A stretch of DNA of 64,000 bases, taken from the NCBI RefSeq assembly GCF_011759375.1, contig NZ_JAARML010000004.1:248001-312000 (forward strand), read 5' to 3'. Positions 7,979 through 16,079 of this stretch are shown piece after piece (the first letter of the stretch is position 1; each line of letters begins with the position of its first letter). This DNA is from Paraflavitalea devenefica. Its GTDB lineage: Bacteria > Bacteroidota > Bacteroidia > Chitinophagales > Chitinophagaceae. The position numbers and the translations under genes are program-made. The notes under the pieces are model-generated. The model was not told the DNA's origin. It ran no database searches and worked only from the letters and a program-made list of their open reading frames with translations.

Positions 7979-9148
7979 ATGAAGCGATTTCTACTTTTTG
8001 CGATTTGCTGCGTAAGTATTTCTGTGTCTGCCCAGGATTTAACGGGCATCTGGAGGGGGAGCTTCCGTTCAGCGGCCAAAAACCGCCTGATGGAAATGCT
8101 GGGACAGGAAGAACGATATAAGTTTGAAGTACAGGTTGATCAGCATGATAAACGTTTCAGCGGCGTTACCTACTCTTACCTTACCACTGTATTTTATGGC
8201 AAAGCCACCTGCCAGGGTACTGTAAATACCAAAAACGGAAAAGTATTACTGGAAGAGCTCAAGATCGTGGAACAACGCATGAGCAGCGGCAGCGATATTT
8301 GCATTATGACCCTCTTTCTTCAATATTCCAAGATCGGCGAAGAAGAGTTCCTGGAAGGTACGTATACCAGTATTAAAACCCGCGACTCCACCGATTGCGG
8401 CAAAGGCACTGTTTTCCTCCGTAAAGTAATCACCTCCGATTTTTATAAAGAACCTTTCCTGGCAGAACGGGAAAAGAAAGTGGAAAAGAAACAACCGGTC
8501 ATTACCCCCAAAACCGACAGTGTGGTGGTGAAGAAAACCACGCCAGTCACCAAACCGTCGACCACTACTACCAAAAAACCGCTTGCCAATACACCGGCCG
8601 TGAAGAAGCCGGCCACCACGAAAACGCCCAACAGCAATACTACGGCAAAGAAGAACACACCGGTAACCAAACCACCAGTCAATAAACCTGCTACCACCAC
8701 GCCCGCAGAGAAAAACCTGACCACCAAACCGGTGCTGATTGATTCTATGAAAAAGGTAGACAAACCAGTTGTAGTACCTCCGGTGGTAACACCGAAGATC
8801 TTGCTCACCCGGGAAAATGAGCTGGTAAAAACAATTATCACCAATGTCAACGAGATACAGATCAGGATTTACGATAATGGCAGCGTGGATAATGATACGA
8901 TTTCCGTATACCTGGATAAAAAGCTGGTGCTTGCCAAACAACGCTTAACAGAAAGGGCACTCACGTTGAAAGTAAAACTCGACGATCAAAATAATTACCA
9001 TGAGCTGGTGATGGTAGCAGAAAACCTGGGTGAAATACCACCCAATACTTCCCTGATGATCGTGGATGCCGGCAAGCAGCAATATGAAGTACGCATCACT
9101 TCTACAGAGCAGAAAAATGCAGTGGTGGTGTTTAAGTATAAGCCCTAG
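7979..9148 (+). CDS. Secreted protein of unknown function with a Pro/Thr/Lys-rich linker (paralogue of the next gene)
   Basis: A 389-residue protein; the ATG at 7979 gives a clean signal peptide (MKRFLLFAICC to VSAQ). Residues ~20-155 form a globular domain starting LTGIWRGSF with paired cysteines. Residues ~165-265 are a low-complexity linker of K, P, T and V. Residues ~285-389 are a second globular domain (RIYDNGSVDNDTISVYLD, AENLGEIPPNTSLMIVDAG). Both globular domains recur in the protein at 9322-10170. No enzyme motif is recognised; the last domain resembles small beta-sandwich modules of Bacteroidota surface proteins. Confidence 0.7.
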   Translation: MKRFLLFAICCVSISVSAQDLTGIWRGSFRSAAKNRLMEMLGQEERYKFEVQVDQHDKRFSGVTYSYLTTVFYGKATCQGTVNTKNGKVLLEELKIVEQRMSSGSDICIMTLFLQYSKIGEEEFLEGTYTSIKTRDSTDCGKGTVFLRKVITSDFYKEPFLAEREKKVEKKQPVITPKTDSVVVKKTTPVTKPSTTTTKKPLANTPAVKKPATTKTPNSNTTAKKNTPVTKPPVNKPATTTPAEKNLTTKPVLIDSMKKVDKPVVVPPVVTPKILLTRENELVKTIITNVNEIQIRIYDNGSVDNDTISVYLDKKLVLAKQRLTERALTLKVKLDDQNNYHELVMVAENLGEIPPNTSLMIVDAGKQQYEVRITSTEQKNAVVVFKYKP

Positions 9149-9154
9149 GAAAAC

Positions 9155-9251
9155 CCTGAAGTCGGAGGTCGGATGTCAGGGTCAGCGGGTTCGTACAGGT
9201 ACAGCCTGCTGCCCGGACAGCAGCTTCAGATTTCTGTTCTCAGACTTCGGG
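9155..9251. repeat. Intergenic inverted array of GAAGTC-type words
   Basis: The left part (9155-9182) is built from imperfect GAAGTCGGA-like words and the right part (9223-9251) from their reverse complements (CAGACTTCGGG). A CTGCTG/CAGCAG mini-hairpin lies between. The same vocabulary occurs inside the ABC-F gene at 22141-22290. Confidence 0.6.
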
Positions 9252-9321
9252 CTTTCACCGCTCACATAAAACAGGATGGCTGGTATTATAGTTGTTGCTA
9301 ATTTCCCTTAAAATCCCCCGG

Positions 9322-10170
9322 ATGCGTCGTTCTTTTCTCTTTGCATTATTGGTTATTGGCAGCAGCTCTTTAATGGCTCAATCTATTACCGGCATCTGGC
9401 GTGGGAAACGTACACAAGGCGCACAAGGGTGTTTTCCTGAATATTTCCTGGAATTGCATATTACCTGGGCCAATGATAATTCACTGATGGGTAATGCCTA
9501 TAGTTACGTTGATACCAAACAATTCACCAAGATCAATTTTACGGGCCGCTATAACCCGTTGAATAAACGGATGGTGATCACAGAAAATGCCGTACTGCAA
9601 TACAGTGTGCCGGCCAACTGTATCCCCTGTATTAAGACTTACGATCTTACCTGGTCAAAGAATGGCGCCCTCGAAGTCCTGCTGGGCGATTGGAAGGGCC
9701 ATGAGATGGGCAATAACAATGTGTGCCCGCCCGGCAAGATCACCCTCAACCGTGAAAAAACACCCACATTCCCGGTTGATGTATATCAAAACGACACGCT
9801 GATGAACCTGCAGAAAAACCTGAAGCTGCAGGAACGCCAAAAAGAAGTGGTGCAAACCGTGGTGATTGATACGTCTGTTATCAAGATCGAATTGTATGAC
9901 AATGCAGAGATAGATGATGATACGGTAAGTATTTTTCTCAACAATTCTTTATTGCTGCACAAGAAACGGCTTACCGACAGGCCGCTCACTTTTCAGTTCA
10001 ATGCCTTCCCCAATACAGAATATGAGCTGATGATGTATGCCGAGAATTTAGGCCGCATACCGCCCAATACTTCGCTCATGGTCATTACCGCCGGCAAGAA
10101 ACGTTATGAGGTCCGGTTATCCTCCAGTGAACAAAAGAGTGCGGTGGTGAAGTTTAAGTATACGCAATAG
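9322..10170 (+). CDS. Secreted protein of unknown function, shorter paralogue without the linker
   Basis: A 282-residue protein; the start at 9322 gives the signal peptide MRRSFLFALL to LMAQ. Residues ~20-145 match the first domain of the preceding gene (ITGIWRGKRT against LTGIWRGSF). Residues ~185-282 match its last domain: ELYDNAEIDDDTVSIFL, the shared AENLGxIPPNTSLM core, then AGKKRYEVRLSSSEQKSAVVKFKY. The ~100-residue Pro/Thr-rich linker is absent, so the pair arose by tandem duplication followed by linker gain or loss. Function is unknown. The gene ends in a long inverted repeat facing the M28 peptidase gene. Confidence 0.7.
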   Translation: MRRSFLFALLVIGSSSLMAQSITGIWRGKRTQGAQGCFPEYFLELHITWANDNSLMGNAYSYVDTKQFTKINFTGRYNPLNKRMVITENAVLQYSVPANCIPCIKTYDLTWSKNGALEVLLGDWKGHEMGNNNVCPPGKITLNREKTPTFPVDVYQNDTLMNLQKNLKLQERQKEVVQTVVIDTSVIKIELYDNAEIDDDTVSIFLNNSLLLHKKRLTDRPLTFQFNAFPNTEYELMMYAENLGRIPPNTSLMVITAGKKRYEVRLSSSEQKSAVVKFKYTQ

Positions 10171-10321
10171 GTTACGGGTTTGGCGTTCCGGGTTTCGGGT
10201 TCTGCAACCTGGAATAATTGACTAATAGCTATTTTGCTGCAATTATTAATGGCAAGAACATGTTGTACTTGCAGTATGTTACACATAAAGAACCCGAAAC
10301 GCCAAACACGAAACACTAAAC
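10171..10321. repeat. Long imperfect inverted repeat between convergent genes
   Basis: The left arm (10171-10202) contains GGGTTTGGCGTT and GGGTTTCGGGTTC. The right arm (10290-10321) contains GAACCCGAAACGCC and AAACACGAAACAC. Each arm repeats a short word imperfectly. It sits exactly between two convergent stop codons and may act as a two-way transcription barrier. Confidence 0.55.
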
Positions 10322-11890
10322 TTAAAATCCTTGTCTTCCCTGTGTTGCTGGAGTGGCTGGTTTTCTTGGCAGCTTCTCATCGCGCTGGGCCGCATGGTAC
10401 ACAAAGGAAGCTATGATGGTGGCAGCCTGCTTCAGGTCGTCGGCCTGCAGGTGGTCATAGGAATCCATGTTAGTATGATGCGTACGGGTATTGTACTCAA
10501 TTTCATCCTGGATGAACTGGAAGCCCGGCAAACCAATACCATCAAAAGCCAGGTGATCGGTACCGCCGGTATTTTGCAAGGTAACGGTAGCAGCGCCGAG
10601 GTCTTTGAATGGCTCCAGCCATTTGGCGAAGATGGTTTTCACGCCTTCATTGCCCTGCAGGTATACGCCCCTTACTTTACCGGTACCATTATCGAGGTTG
10701 AAATAAACCGACAGTTTATCACCGGCAGCATTGTAGCGGCGGGTAGTGGTATCTGTAAAATGATTGCGTACATAATTCCTGGAACCATGCAGGCCCTGCT
10801 CTTCCCCACCCCATAAGGCAATGCGAATGGTACGGCGTGGTTGTATGTTGAGCGCTTTGAGAATGCGGATCGCTTCCATCATGACGGCACAACCGGCTGC
10901 ATTATCCGTAGCGCCTACTGATCCATGCCAGGAGTCGAGGTGCCCACCCAGCATGACCAACTCTTCTTTAAGCTTCGGATCAGTGCCCTTGATCTCTGCC
11001 ACTACATTGTATCCTTTCAGGTCGTTGGTATAGAATTTTGATTTTACGTCTACATCTACTTTCACCGGGATGCCGGCATTCACCAGCCTTTGCAGCGACA
11101 TATAATCTTCATACGCCAGCATGATATCGAGGAAGTTTTCAGGCGCTGTTCCTGCATAAGCGCCTCCACCCTGTACAAAGAGGGTACCATCGCGTCCGCG
11201 CGGACTGGTGCTCAGTAAAGCAACAGCACCTTCTGCTTTGGCCATCTCCCTGATTTTTGCCTGGAGCGCCATAGCAGTACCGAAGTTACCACGTGGACCA
11301 CCACCGGCACGGCCACCACGATCCTGAACAGTCTTAGGATCGAAGGCGGCCATTTTGCCCAACTCTTCTTCATTCCGGCGACTGGCATCTGCCGCATAGG
11401 TTGGTTTTAATGTATCAGTACGGGACACCAGGATGAGCTTGCCTTTGAGTTTGCCTTTATAAGAAAGTAATTCTACAGAGTCTTTAGGGGAAAGGATGAT
11501 CACTTCTGCATTCTTTAAGCCCCGGGTGCTGGAAGTCCATGTTTTGGGGAAAGCGATCAGGGGCCTGTAATACGGAGCAGTCATGGCTACATAGGAACGT
11601 TCGAGTTCCCAGCCTTTACCCCATTCGCCCCAGGCTTCCAGTTGGGCATCTGCTGCACCGTATTTGGTCAGCTCCGATTTGGCCCAATTGGCAGCGCGCA
11701 TATAACCGGGTGAGTTGTTGAGCCGTGGACCACTCACTTCCGTGAGGTAGAAAACAATGTCCATTACTTTGGAGTTATTCAGGCCCTCGGCGCGGATCTT
11801 TTGGATCATATCTGTATCCAATTTTTCCTCCTGGGCCATAGCCAGGCAACTGGCAACAATAGCAGAACACGTGAACAGGAATTTTCTCAT
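10322..11890 (-). CDS. Secreted M28-family zinc aminopeptidase/carboxypeptidase
   Basis: A 522-residue protein starting at the ATG at 11890; the frame also has a TTG two codons earlier. Signal peptide MRKFLFTCSAIVASCLAMA. Residues ~120-290 hold a PA-like insert. The co-catalytic zinc site of the M28 family is visible in order: HLDSWHGSVGATDNAAG (His and bridging Asp), WGGEEQGLHGS (catalytic Glu pair), FNLDNGTG (Asp) and HHTNMDSYDHL (His). It should cleave peptides in the periplasm or outside the cell. A Gly/Arg-rich segment near residue 198 (GGRAGGGPRG) is a loop insertion. The protein is monocistronic, with a -7-like element at 11951-11958. Confidence 0.9.
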   Translation of the reverse strand: MRKFLFTCSAIVASCLAMAQEEKLDTDMIQKIRAEGLNNSKVMDIVFYLTEVSGPRLNNSPGYMRAANWAKSELTKYGAADAQLEAWGEWGKGWELERSYVAMTAPYYRPLIAFPKTWTSSTRGLKNAEVIILSPKDSVELLSYKGKLKGKLILVSRTDTLKPTYAADASRRNEEELGKMAAFDPKTVQDRGGRAGGGPRGNFGTAMALQAKIREMAKAEGAVALLSTSPRGRDGTLFVQGGGAYAGTAPENFLDIMLAYEDYMSLQRLVNAGIPVKVDVDVKSKFYTNDLKGYNVVAEIKGTDPKLKEELVMLGGHLDSWHGSVGATDNAAGCAVMMEAIRILKALNIQPRRTIRIALWGGEEQGLHGSRNYVRNHFTDTTTRRYNAAGDKLSVYFNLDNGTGKVRGVYLQGNEGVKTIFAKWLEPFKDLGAATVTLQNTGGTDHLAFDGIGLPGFQFIQDEIEYNTRTHHTNMDSYDHLQADDLKQAATIIASFVYHAAQRDEKLPRKPATPATQGRQGF

Positions 11891-11950
11891 GTGCAATGAA
11901 TTTAGCGATTAGACGGGTAAACTATCGTTTTCCTGCTGTAATGAAGACAG

Positions 11951-11958
11951 CAAACGTA
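11951..11958 (-). promoter_or_regulatory. Candidate -7 element for the M28 peptidase gene
   Basis: The minus strand reads TACGTTTG, a full TAnnTTTG match 60 bases before the start codon. No clear -33 is present. Confidence 0.4.
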
Positions 11959-12103
11959 CAATTTGCTGAAATTAAGGATAAGCGGCGTAGGATAAATGCT
12001 AATGAATAGGTCACCAGAGACCCAGAGAAAAACATGTGTGTTGTATTTATAGATGACATCCAAACAGCTATAATATACGTTAATAGGATACTAAGCTGAA
12101 GGC

Positions 12104-12562
12104 ATGAATTATGAAAAATATGAGCACATTATAGCTTCGCCAGATAAATTGGAATTCCAGTTTATTAGTGAAGGGCCAAAAGGGAAAATCACTAAAGTGA
12201 TTCAATTTACACAAACGCTGCATGAAGAGATCTATAATCTCGCATTCGGAAACTTAAAAAGTGATGGTTGCGTTGATGATGAAACGACTAACGATAATGG
12301 AGACCGAAATAAGATATTGGCAACTGTTGCCGGAGCGGTATATGAATTTAGCTCCCATTACCCTGATAAATTTGTTTTCTTTTGTGGAACTACTCCACAA
12401 AGAACCAGACTTTACCGGATGGCCTTGACAATCAATATGGAAGCATTAAAGAATGATTTCCGGATTTATGGAGTGCTCAGGGGAATTGACACTTTTGAAA
12501 GGGTTGCCTTCCATAAAGGTGTAGATTATTTCGGGTTTATGGTTAAAAGAAAAAAGATGTAA
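12104..12562 (+). CDS. DUF6934-like protein of unknown function
   Basis: A 152-residue soluble protein. The pattern FQFISEGPKGKITKVIQF, IYNLAFGN, NDNGDRNKILATVAGAVYEF and then RTRLYRMAL resembles a Bacteroidota family that I recall as DUF6934; the family name is from memory, not a search. No catalytic motif is seen. The gene has low GC for this genome and is followed after 10 bases by a 49-codon ORF that ends at a terminator, so the two form a compact transcription unit. Pairing of this size is reminiscent of toxin-antitoxin modules, but nothing in the sequence proves that role. Confidence 0.75.
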   Translation: MNYEKYEHIIASPDKLEFQFISEGPKGKITKVIQFTQTLHEEIYNLAFGNLKSDGCVDDETTNDNGDRNKILATVAGAVYEFSSHYPDKFVFFCGTTPQRTRLYRMALTINMEALKNDFRIYGVLRGIDTFERVAFHKGVDYFGFMVKRKKM

Positions 12563-12572
12563 TTTTAGGGTT

Positions 12573-12722
12573 ATGAAAAAGACCAAGAAAATGAAAGGAG
12601 CCGAAGCCATTGGCGTGAAGGTGAAAGTATCCAAATCGCTGGAGAAATTCTCCGGCAAGGTCTTGTTCCCAGAAAAATTGGAAAAGGCCAATAAAATAAT
12701 CGGAAAGCTAAAAATGGGCTGA
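12573..12722 (+). CDS. Small basic protein, 49 residues, downstream of the DUF6934-like gene
   Basis: ATG at 12573, TGA at 12720-12722. The protein starts MKKTKKMKGAEA and contains many lysines (KVKVSKSLEKF, KLEKANKIIGKLK). It has no hydrophobic segment. It lies 10 bases after its neighbour and is followed 24 bases later by a clear terminator, which supports it being a real gene. Function is unknown; it could be an accessory partner of the upstream protein. Confidence 0.6.
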   Translation: MKKTKKMKGAEAIGVKVKVSKSLEKFSGKVLFPEKLEKANKIIGKLKMG

Positions 12723-12746
12723 TTTTTATATGGATAAATTATTATC

Positions 12747-12770
12747 TGCCACCTAAAAGGTGGCATTTTT
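12747..12770 (+). terminator. Rho-independent terminator
   Basis: TGCCACCT and AGGTGGCA are perfectly complementary with an AAA loop, followed by TTTTT. It ends the DUF6934-like / small-protein unit. Confidence 0.85.
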
Positions 12771-12817
12771 ATTTTCGCAATATTGGCAGCCTATGCTTTA
12801 ATTTATAGCTTTATCCT

Positions 12818-13753
12818 ATGAACCTGAAGCAATTCAAACCACTCCATTGGGTGTATAACCTGTTACACTATAAAGCGCTGCAGCACAATAAGGCAGCGTA
12901 TAGCAGGTATGGCATCCGCAAACCGCTTACCGCTTCCATTTCCAGCAAAGACTTCCCCGACAAGGAATCCCGCGCCTGGCTGGATACCGGCGATTCGACC
13001 GTGCTGGCTCCCCAAAAAGAAGGGTTCTATCAATTCCAGCCCGCCATACGCGAAAAGATATTGCAATGGAGCGCCAATGGCTACCTGATCCTGGAACAGT
13101 TGATAGATACCGCCACCTGCGATGCCGTTAACCAGGAAATAAGTCTGTTGCAGGAAAAAGGCAAGCTGGGTTTTACATATGGCAACAAGCTGATGTTTGC
13201 CAATAAGAAATCAACACTGATCAAAGGCATTACGGTAAGCCCTGCCCTCACGAAGTTGTTGCAGTTCCTGTTGGATAAAGAAGTAGTGCCCTTCCAGACA
13301 ATCAATTTTATTCATGGCAGCGGTCAGCGGGCGCATTCCGACAGCATCCACATGACCACTTACCCGCTTGGCTACCTGATTGCTGTATGGATAGCGCTGG
13401 AAGATGTGACGTATGAGAATGGCCCCCTGTTCTATTATCCCGGCAGCCACAAGCTGCCCTACCTGCTGAATAATGATTTCAATGAAGGTTCTACGCTGCT
13501 CACCCTCGGCAAAAAGGATTATCCCGATTATGAAGATGTACTGGAAGAGCTGGTAGCCACCAACCATTATGAGAAGAAAGAGTTCCTGGCCAAAAAGGGC
13601 GATGTACTGATATGGCATGCCAACCTGGTGCATGGCGGCGCGCCCATCCTCAATAAAGCACTCACCCGCAAAAGCATGGTGATCCACTATTACGCCAAAG
13701 ATGTGATCAAGTACCACGAGATCACGGAAAGGCCGTCGTTGCTAGAAGAATAG
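12818..13753 (+). CDS. Phytanoyl-CoA dioxygenase (PhyH) family protein
   Basis: A 311-residue Fe(II)/2-oxoglutarate-type oxygenase. After an N-terminal ~70-residue region, the double-stranded beta-helix core shows the iron ligands H-S-D (in QRAHSDSIHMTTYP, about residue 170) and a distal His in LVHGGAP. A conserved ENGPLFYYPGSHKLPY segment, typical of PhyH proteins, lies between. The usual 2-oxoglutarate arginine is likely in the LTRKSMVIHYY segment. The substrate is unknown. The gene stands alone after the upstream terminator. Confidence 0.85.
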   Translation: MNLKQFKPLHWVYNLLHYKALQHNKAAYSRYGIRKPLTASISSKDFPDKESRAWLDTGDSTVLAPQKEGFYQFQPAIREKILQWSANGYLILEQLIDTATCDAVNQEISLLQEKGKLGFTYGNKLMFANKKSTLIKGITVSPALTKLLQFLLDKEVVPFQTINFIHGSGQRAHSDSIHMTTYPLGYLIAVWIALEDVTYENGPLFYYPGSHKLPYLLNNDFNEGSTLLTLGKKDYPDYEDVLEELVATNHYEKKEFLAKKGDVLIWHANLVHGGAPILNKALTRKSMVIHYYAKDVIKYHEITERPSLLEE

Positions 13754-14334
13754 CTCCATTACAATGGATTTGGGGCTTACGTGGCGGTTGACGCTTACAG
13801 TTTATCCTGAGGAAATTTTGAATCTGTTTTTGGATTCAGCGGCCTTTTTTGGTAAATTGTATGAACACTGATTTATCCGTTTATGATATGAGCAGGCGTA
13901 TTACTTTTAACATCCTCATTTCGATCAAACCCTTACCGGGACTGGGTTTGCCAATCCAAAACAATATAAACCCGCGTTCCGCCTGCATTTGACCCTTGTT
14001 GTGTTACTTCTCCTTTACTACTCCTTTACTACTGGCTTACTGCTGGTTTACTTTTCCTTTGCCTTTACCCGGAGATTGCTATCAGATTGCCCGGGGACTG
14101 CCATGGAACTACTATTAGGATAGCTATTAGGAGTAATCAGGTAAAGCGGGCCAGAGGCCCGGGAATAGGGCTGCGAGGCTGCAAGCCCTCGCAGAGCAGG
14201 TTACCTGGGCAGACAGGTCAAATAAGACATACTAAAACGGACATTTGTTTCACTTTCGTGCAAAAAGACCGTTTTGGAACATGGGTGATTTGGAAACCGT
14301 TATGAGCAGTTGTAAATTAGAGAAAAACACATGT
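13754..14334. other. 581-base intergenic region without a convincing gene
   Basis: No supported ORF or RNA was found. The region contains a short tandem tract around 14010-14050 (CCTTTACTACT repeated, then TTACTGC variants) and one hairpin at 14171-14194. A short ORF at 14087-14305 has no family features and is not called. Confidence 0.6.
14171..14194. repeat. Intergenic hairpin, family H2 (GCTGCAAGC core)
   Basis: CTGCGAG and CTCGCAG pair, with an inner GCT/AGC pair around GCA and one bulged C. The GCT-GCA-AGC centre also occurs in hairpins at 38826-38848 (other orientation) and 38900-38922. Confidence 0.55.
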
Positions 14335-15555
14335 ATGGCTAAAGTTATATCTCCTTTTAAGCTCAGCGGGTCACTCGGTGACCTTACCTATTTCGAGAAT
14401 GAGTATGGCCCCCAGGTGAAGGAAAAGGGCGGCCCTACGAAATGGCAGGTAAAAAACCTGGACAGTATGGCCAATACCCGCCACAATGCGGCCGAGTGGA
14501 AGCGGGCCACGGCGGCCTCCAAACTCACACGGCTGGCCCTGGGCAGCCTGCGGCATTCGGTGAAGAATATAAAGCTCAGCGGCCGCATGATTGGCCGGTT
14601 ACTGGCGGTCCTCAAGGCCGACCAGGTCCATGACCGGGGCGAGCGGGTGGTTGCCTCCGGCGACCTGTCGCTGTTAACCGGCTTTGAGTTCAACTATAAA
14701 CTGTCGCTGGACGACGCCCTGCCCTTGAATATAGCCAATTGCATGGCCGTTCAGCCAGGCAAGGTAGCGGTGAATATCCCGGCATTCCGGCTGCGTAAGA
14801 AAAAAAGCTTGCCGGTGGATGCCACGCATTACCGGCTGGTATCGTGTATACTGACGATCGATTTCGAAAAACGGACCTTCCGGCAAGACAAACAGGAAGG
14901 GGCACTACAAGCGATGGGCCGGCAGACTGGAGAAGGTTTTTGTATTGAGCAGGTGGTACAACCCGACAATGAACAAGGTTGCTTCTGGCTGATGGGGATC
15001 GAGTTTTATAAAATGGTGAATGAGCAACCAGTAGTAGTAAAAGGTGGCGCCTTGCGGGTGATGGAGTGGATTGGGCAGGCGTGTGAAGAAGAGCCTGTTA
15101 TGGTAGTTCAGGATGTTGCAGATGAGGTGGTATTGACTGAAGCGTATGCCGGGAAAGTAGAGCCTGTTGAGGCTGAGATGGAGGAGATTGGTGCAGCGTA
15201 CAAGGAAGCCATGGAGGAGGTTTTAGCTGCGTGCCTGGAGAGAACAGGATTTGCTGAAGCGGATGCTACTATTACAGCGGTTGAGCAGTCAGCCCTGTTT
15301 CCGGAAACGGATGTGGTGGAAGTTGAAGCTACAGCAGCAGCACCTGTTGAATTTATTGCAGACGAAGTGGATACGGTATTGATTAGTGATGATGTGGAAT
15401 TTGAGAAATCTTTGCGGGTGTTGTTGCCGGTAGAGGGTTATCAGCGGCGAAAAGCATCACGCAGTAGTTTGGCAGAGCCATTCTATGAACCCGTGTTGTG
15501 GACGGAAATGGAATATGCTCTTATTGCTGATATTATGGATGCTGCGGTGGACTAG
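14335..15555 (+). CDS. Lineage-specific Bacteroidota protein with basic N-domain and acidic C-terminal tail
   Basis: A 406-residue protein. The start at 14335 (MAKVISPFKL) is chosen because the characteristic segment SGSLGDLTYFENEYGPQVKEKGG begins right after it. I recognise this N-terminal pattern (short strand, G-x-x-G-D-L-T-F/Y, then a V-x-x-K-G-G turn and NTRxNAAEW) from uncharacterised proteins common in Chitinophagaceae. Residues ~245-380 are strongly acidic (many E, D, V, A) and read like a disordered tail with less GC than the N-terminal half. No signal peptide, no membrane helix. Function is unknown. It is followed by the AT-rich promoter of the XRE cassette. Confidence 0.7.
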   Translation: MAKVISPFKLSGSLGDLTYFENEYGPQVKEKGGPTKWQVKNLDSMANTRHNAAEWKRATAASKLTRLALGSLRHSVKNIKLSGRMIGRLLAVLKADQVHDRGERVVASGDLSLLTGFEFNYKLSLDDALPLNIANCMAVQPGKVAVNIPAFRLRKKKSLPVDATHYRLVSCILTIDFEKRTFRQDKQEGALQAMGRQTGEGFCIEQVVQPDNEQGCFWLMGIEFYKMVNEQPVVVKGGALRVMEWIGQACEEEPVMVVQDVADEVVLTEAYAGKVEPVEAEMEEIGAAYKEAMEEVLAACLERTGFAEADATITAVEQSALFPETDVVEVEATAAAPVEFIADEVDTVLISDDVEFEKSLRVLLPVEGYQRRKASRSSLAEPFYEPVLWTEMEYALIADIMDAAVD

Positions 15556-15666
15556 CCTATTGTAATAAATTGTTCTAAACTATCTTTTAAAAACAAACAC
15601 CCATTGTCTTATAAATTATTACAAATTGAATTTCAACTAGTTAATAATTTTAATAAATTTCTAACC

Positions 15667-15712
15667 TGTTACAATTTTTATAAATTAATAAAATTAATTT
15701 AATTTTGTAACA
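15667..15712. promoter_or_regulatory. Promoter with flanking inverted repeat (putative operator) for the XRE-ImmA-PIN cassette
   Basis: TGTTACAA (15667-15674) and TTGTAACA (15705-15712) are exact reverse complements 38 bases apart centre to centre. TAATTTTG (15700-15707), a full match to the Bacteroidota -7 element, overlaps the right arm; the left arm lies around the -33 position. The region 15560-15720 is nearly all A and T. A dimeric HTH protein bound at both arms would shut the promoter, so autoregulation by the XRE protein is inferred. Confidence 0.55.
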
Positions 15713-15743
15713 TCCTTTAAAAATCGCTAACCGCAAATTATCT

Positions 15744-16079
15744 ATGTCAAAAACTGGTTTAATAATGAAGTCCCTTAGGGAAAAGTTTGGGTATGTGCAG
15801 GAGAATGTAGCGGAGTTTCTGGGAGTTTCAAGAGAACTGGTAAGTATGTATGAAACTGAAGAAAGAGATGTACCAATTGAAGTCATCGAGAAACTAAGCA
15901 ACCTTTTCTGCGTCGACCCGGAAGCCTTTTTCGCTGAGACAGTGGAAGAAGCAGTAGCCCAGGTGGCTTTTGCCTTCCGAAAAGATGAAATTGACTCAAA
16001 AGATCTGGAAGAAATCGCCGCCTTTGGCAAGATTGTAAAGAACTATCTAAAGATTAAAAAATTAAATGGTCAGCTTTAA
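15744..16079 (+). CDS. XRE-family helix-turn-helix regulator
   Basis: A 111-residue DNA-binding protein. Residues ~5-60 form a Cro/C1-type HTH: SLREKFGYVQENVAEFLGVS, RELVSMYETEERDVP, then VIEKLSNLFCV. The C-terminal part (AFRKDEIDSKDLEEIAAFGKIVKNYLKI) is helical and probably mediates dimerisation or contact with the protease encoded next. It overlaps the ImmA/IrrE gene by 14 bases, showing translational coupling. It is the likely repressor of its own promoter through the inverted repeat at 15667-15712. Confidence 0.85.
   Translation: MSKTGLIMKSLREKFGYVQENVAEFLGVSRELVSMYETEERDVPIEVIEKLSNLFCVDPEAFFAETVEEAVAQVAFAFRKDEIDSKDLEEIAAFGKIVKNYLKIKKLNGQL

Noticed and set aside
8246-8941. Open frame of 231 codons on the minus strand, rich in Gly/Arg/Phe
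   Set aside because: Antisense of the Lys/Pro/Thr-rich linker of the secreted protein; composition follows from that.
14087-14305. 72-codon ORF in the intergenic region before the acidic-tailed protein
   Set aside because: It includes the H2 hairpin and low-complexity sequence; no support as a gene.
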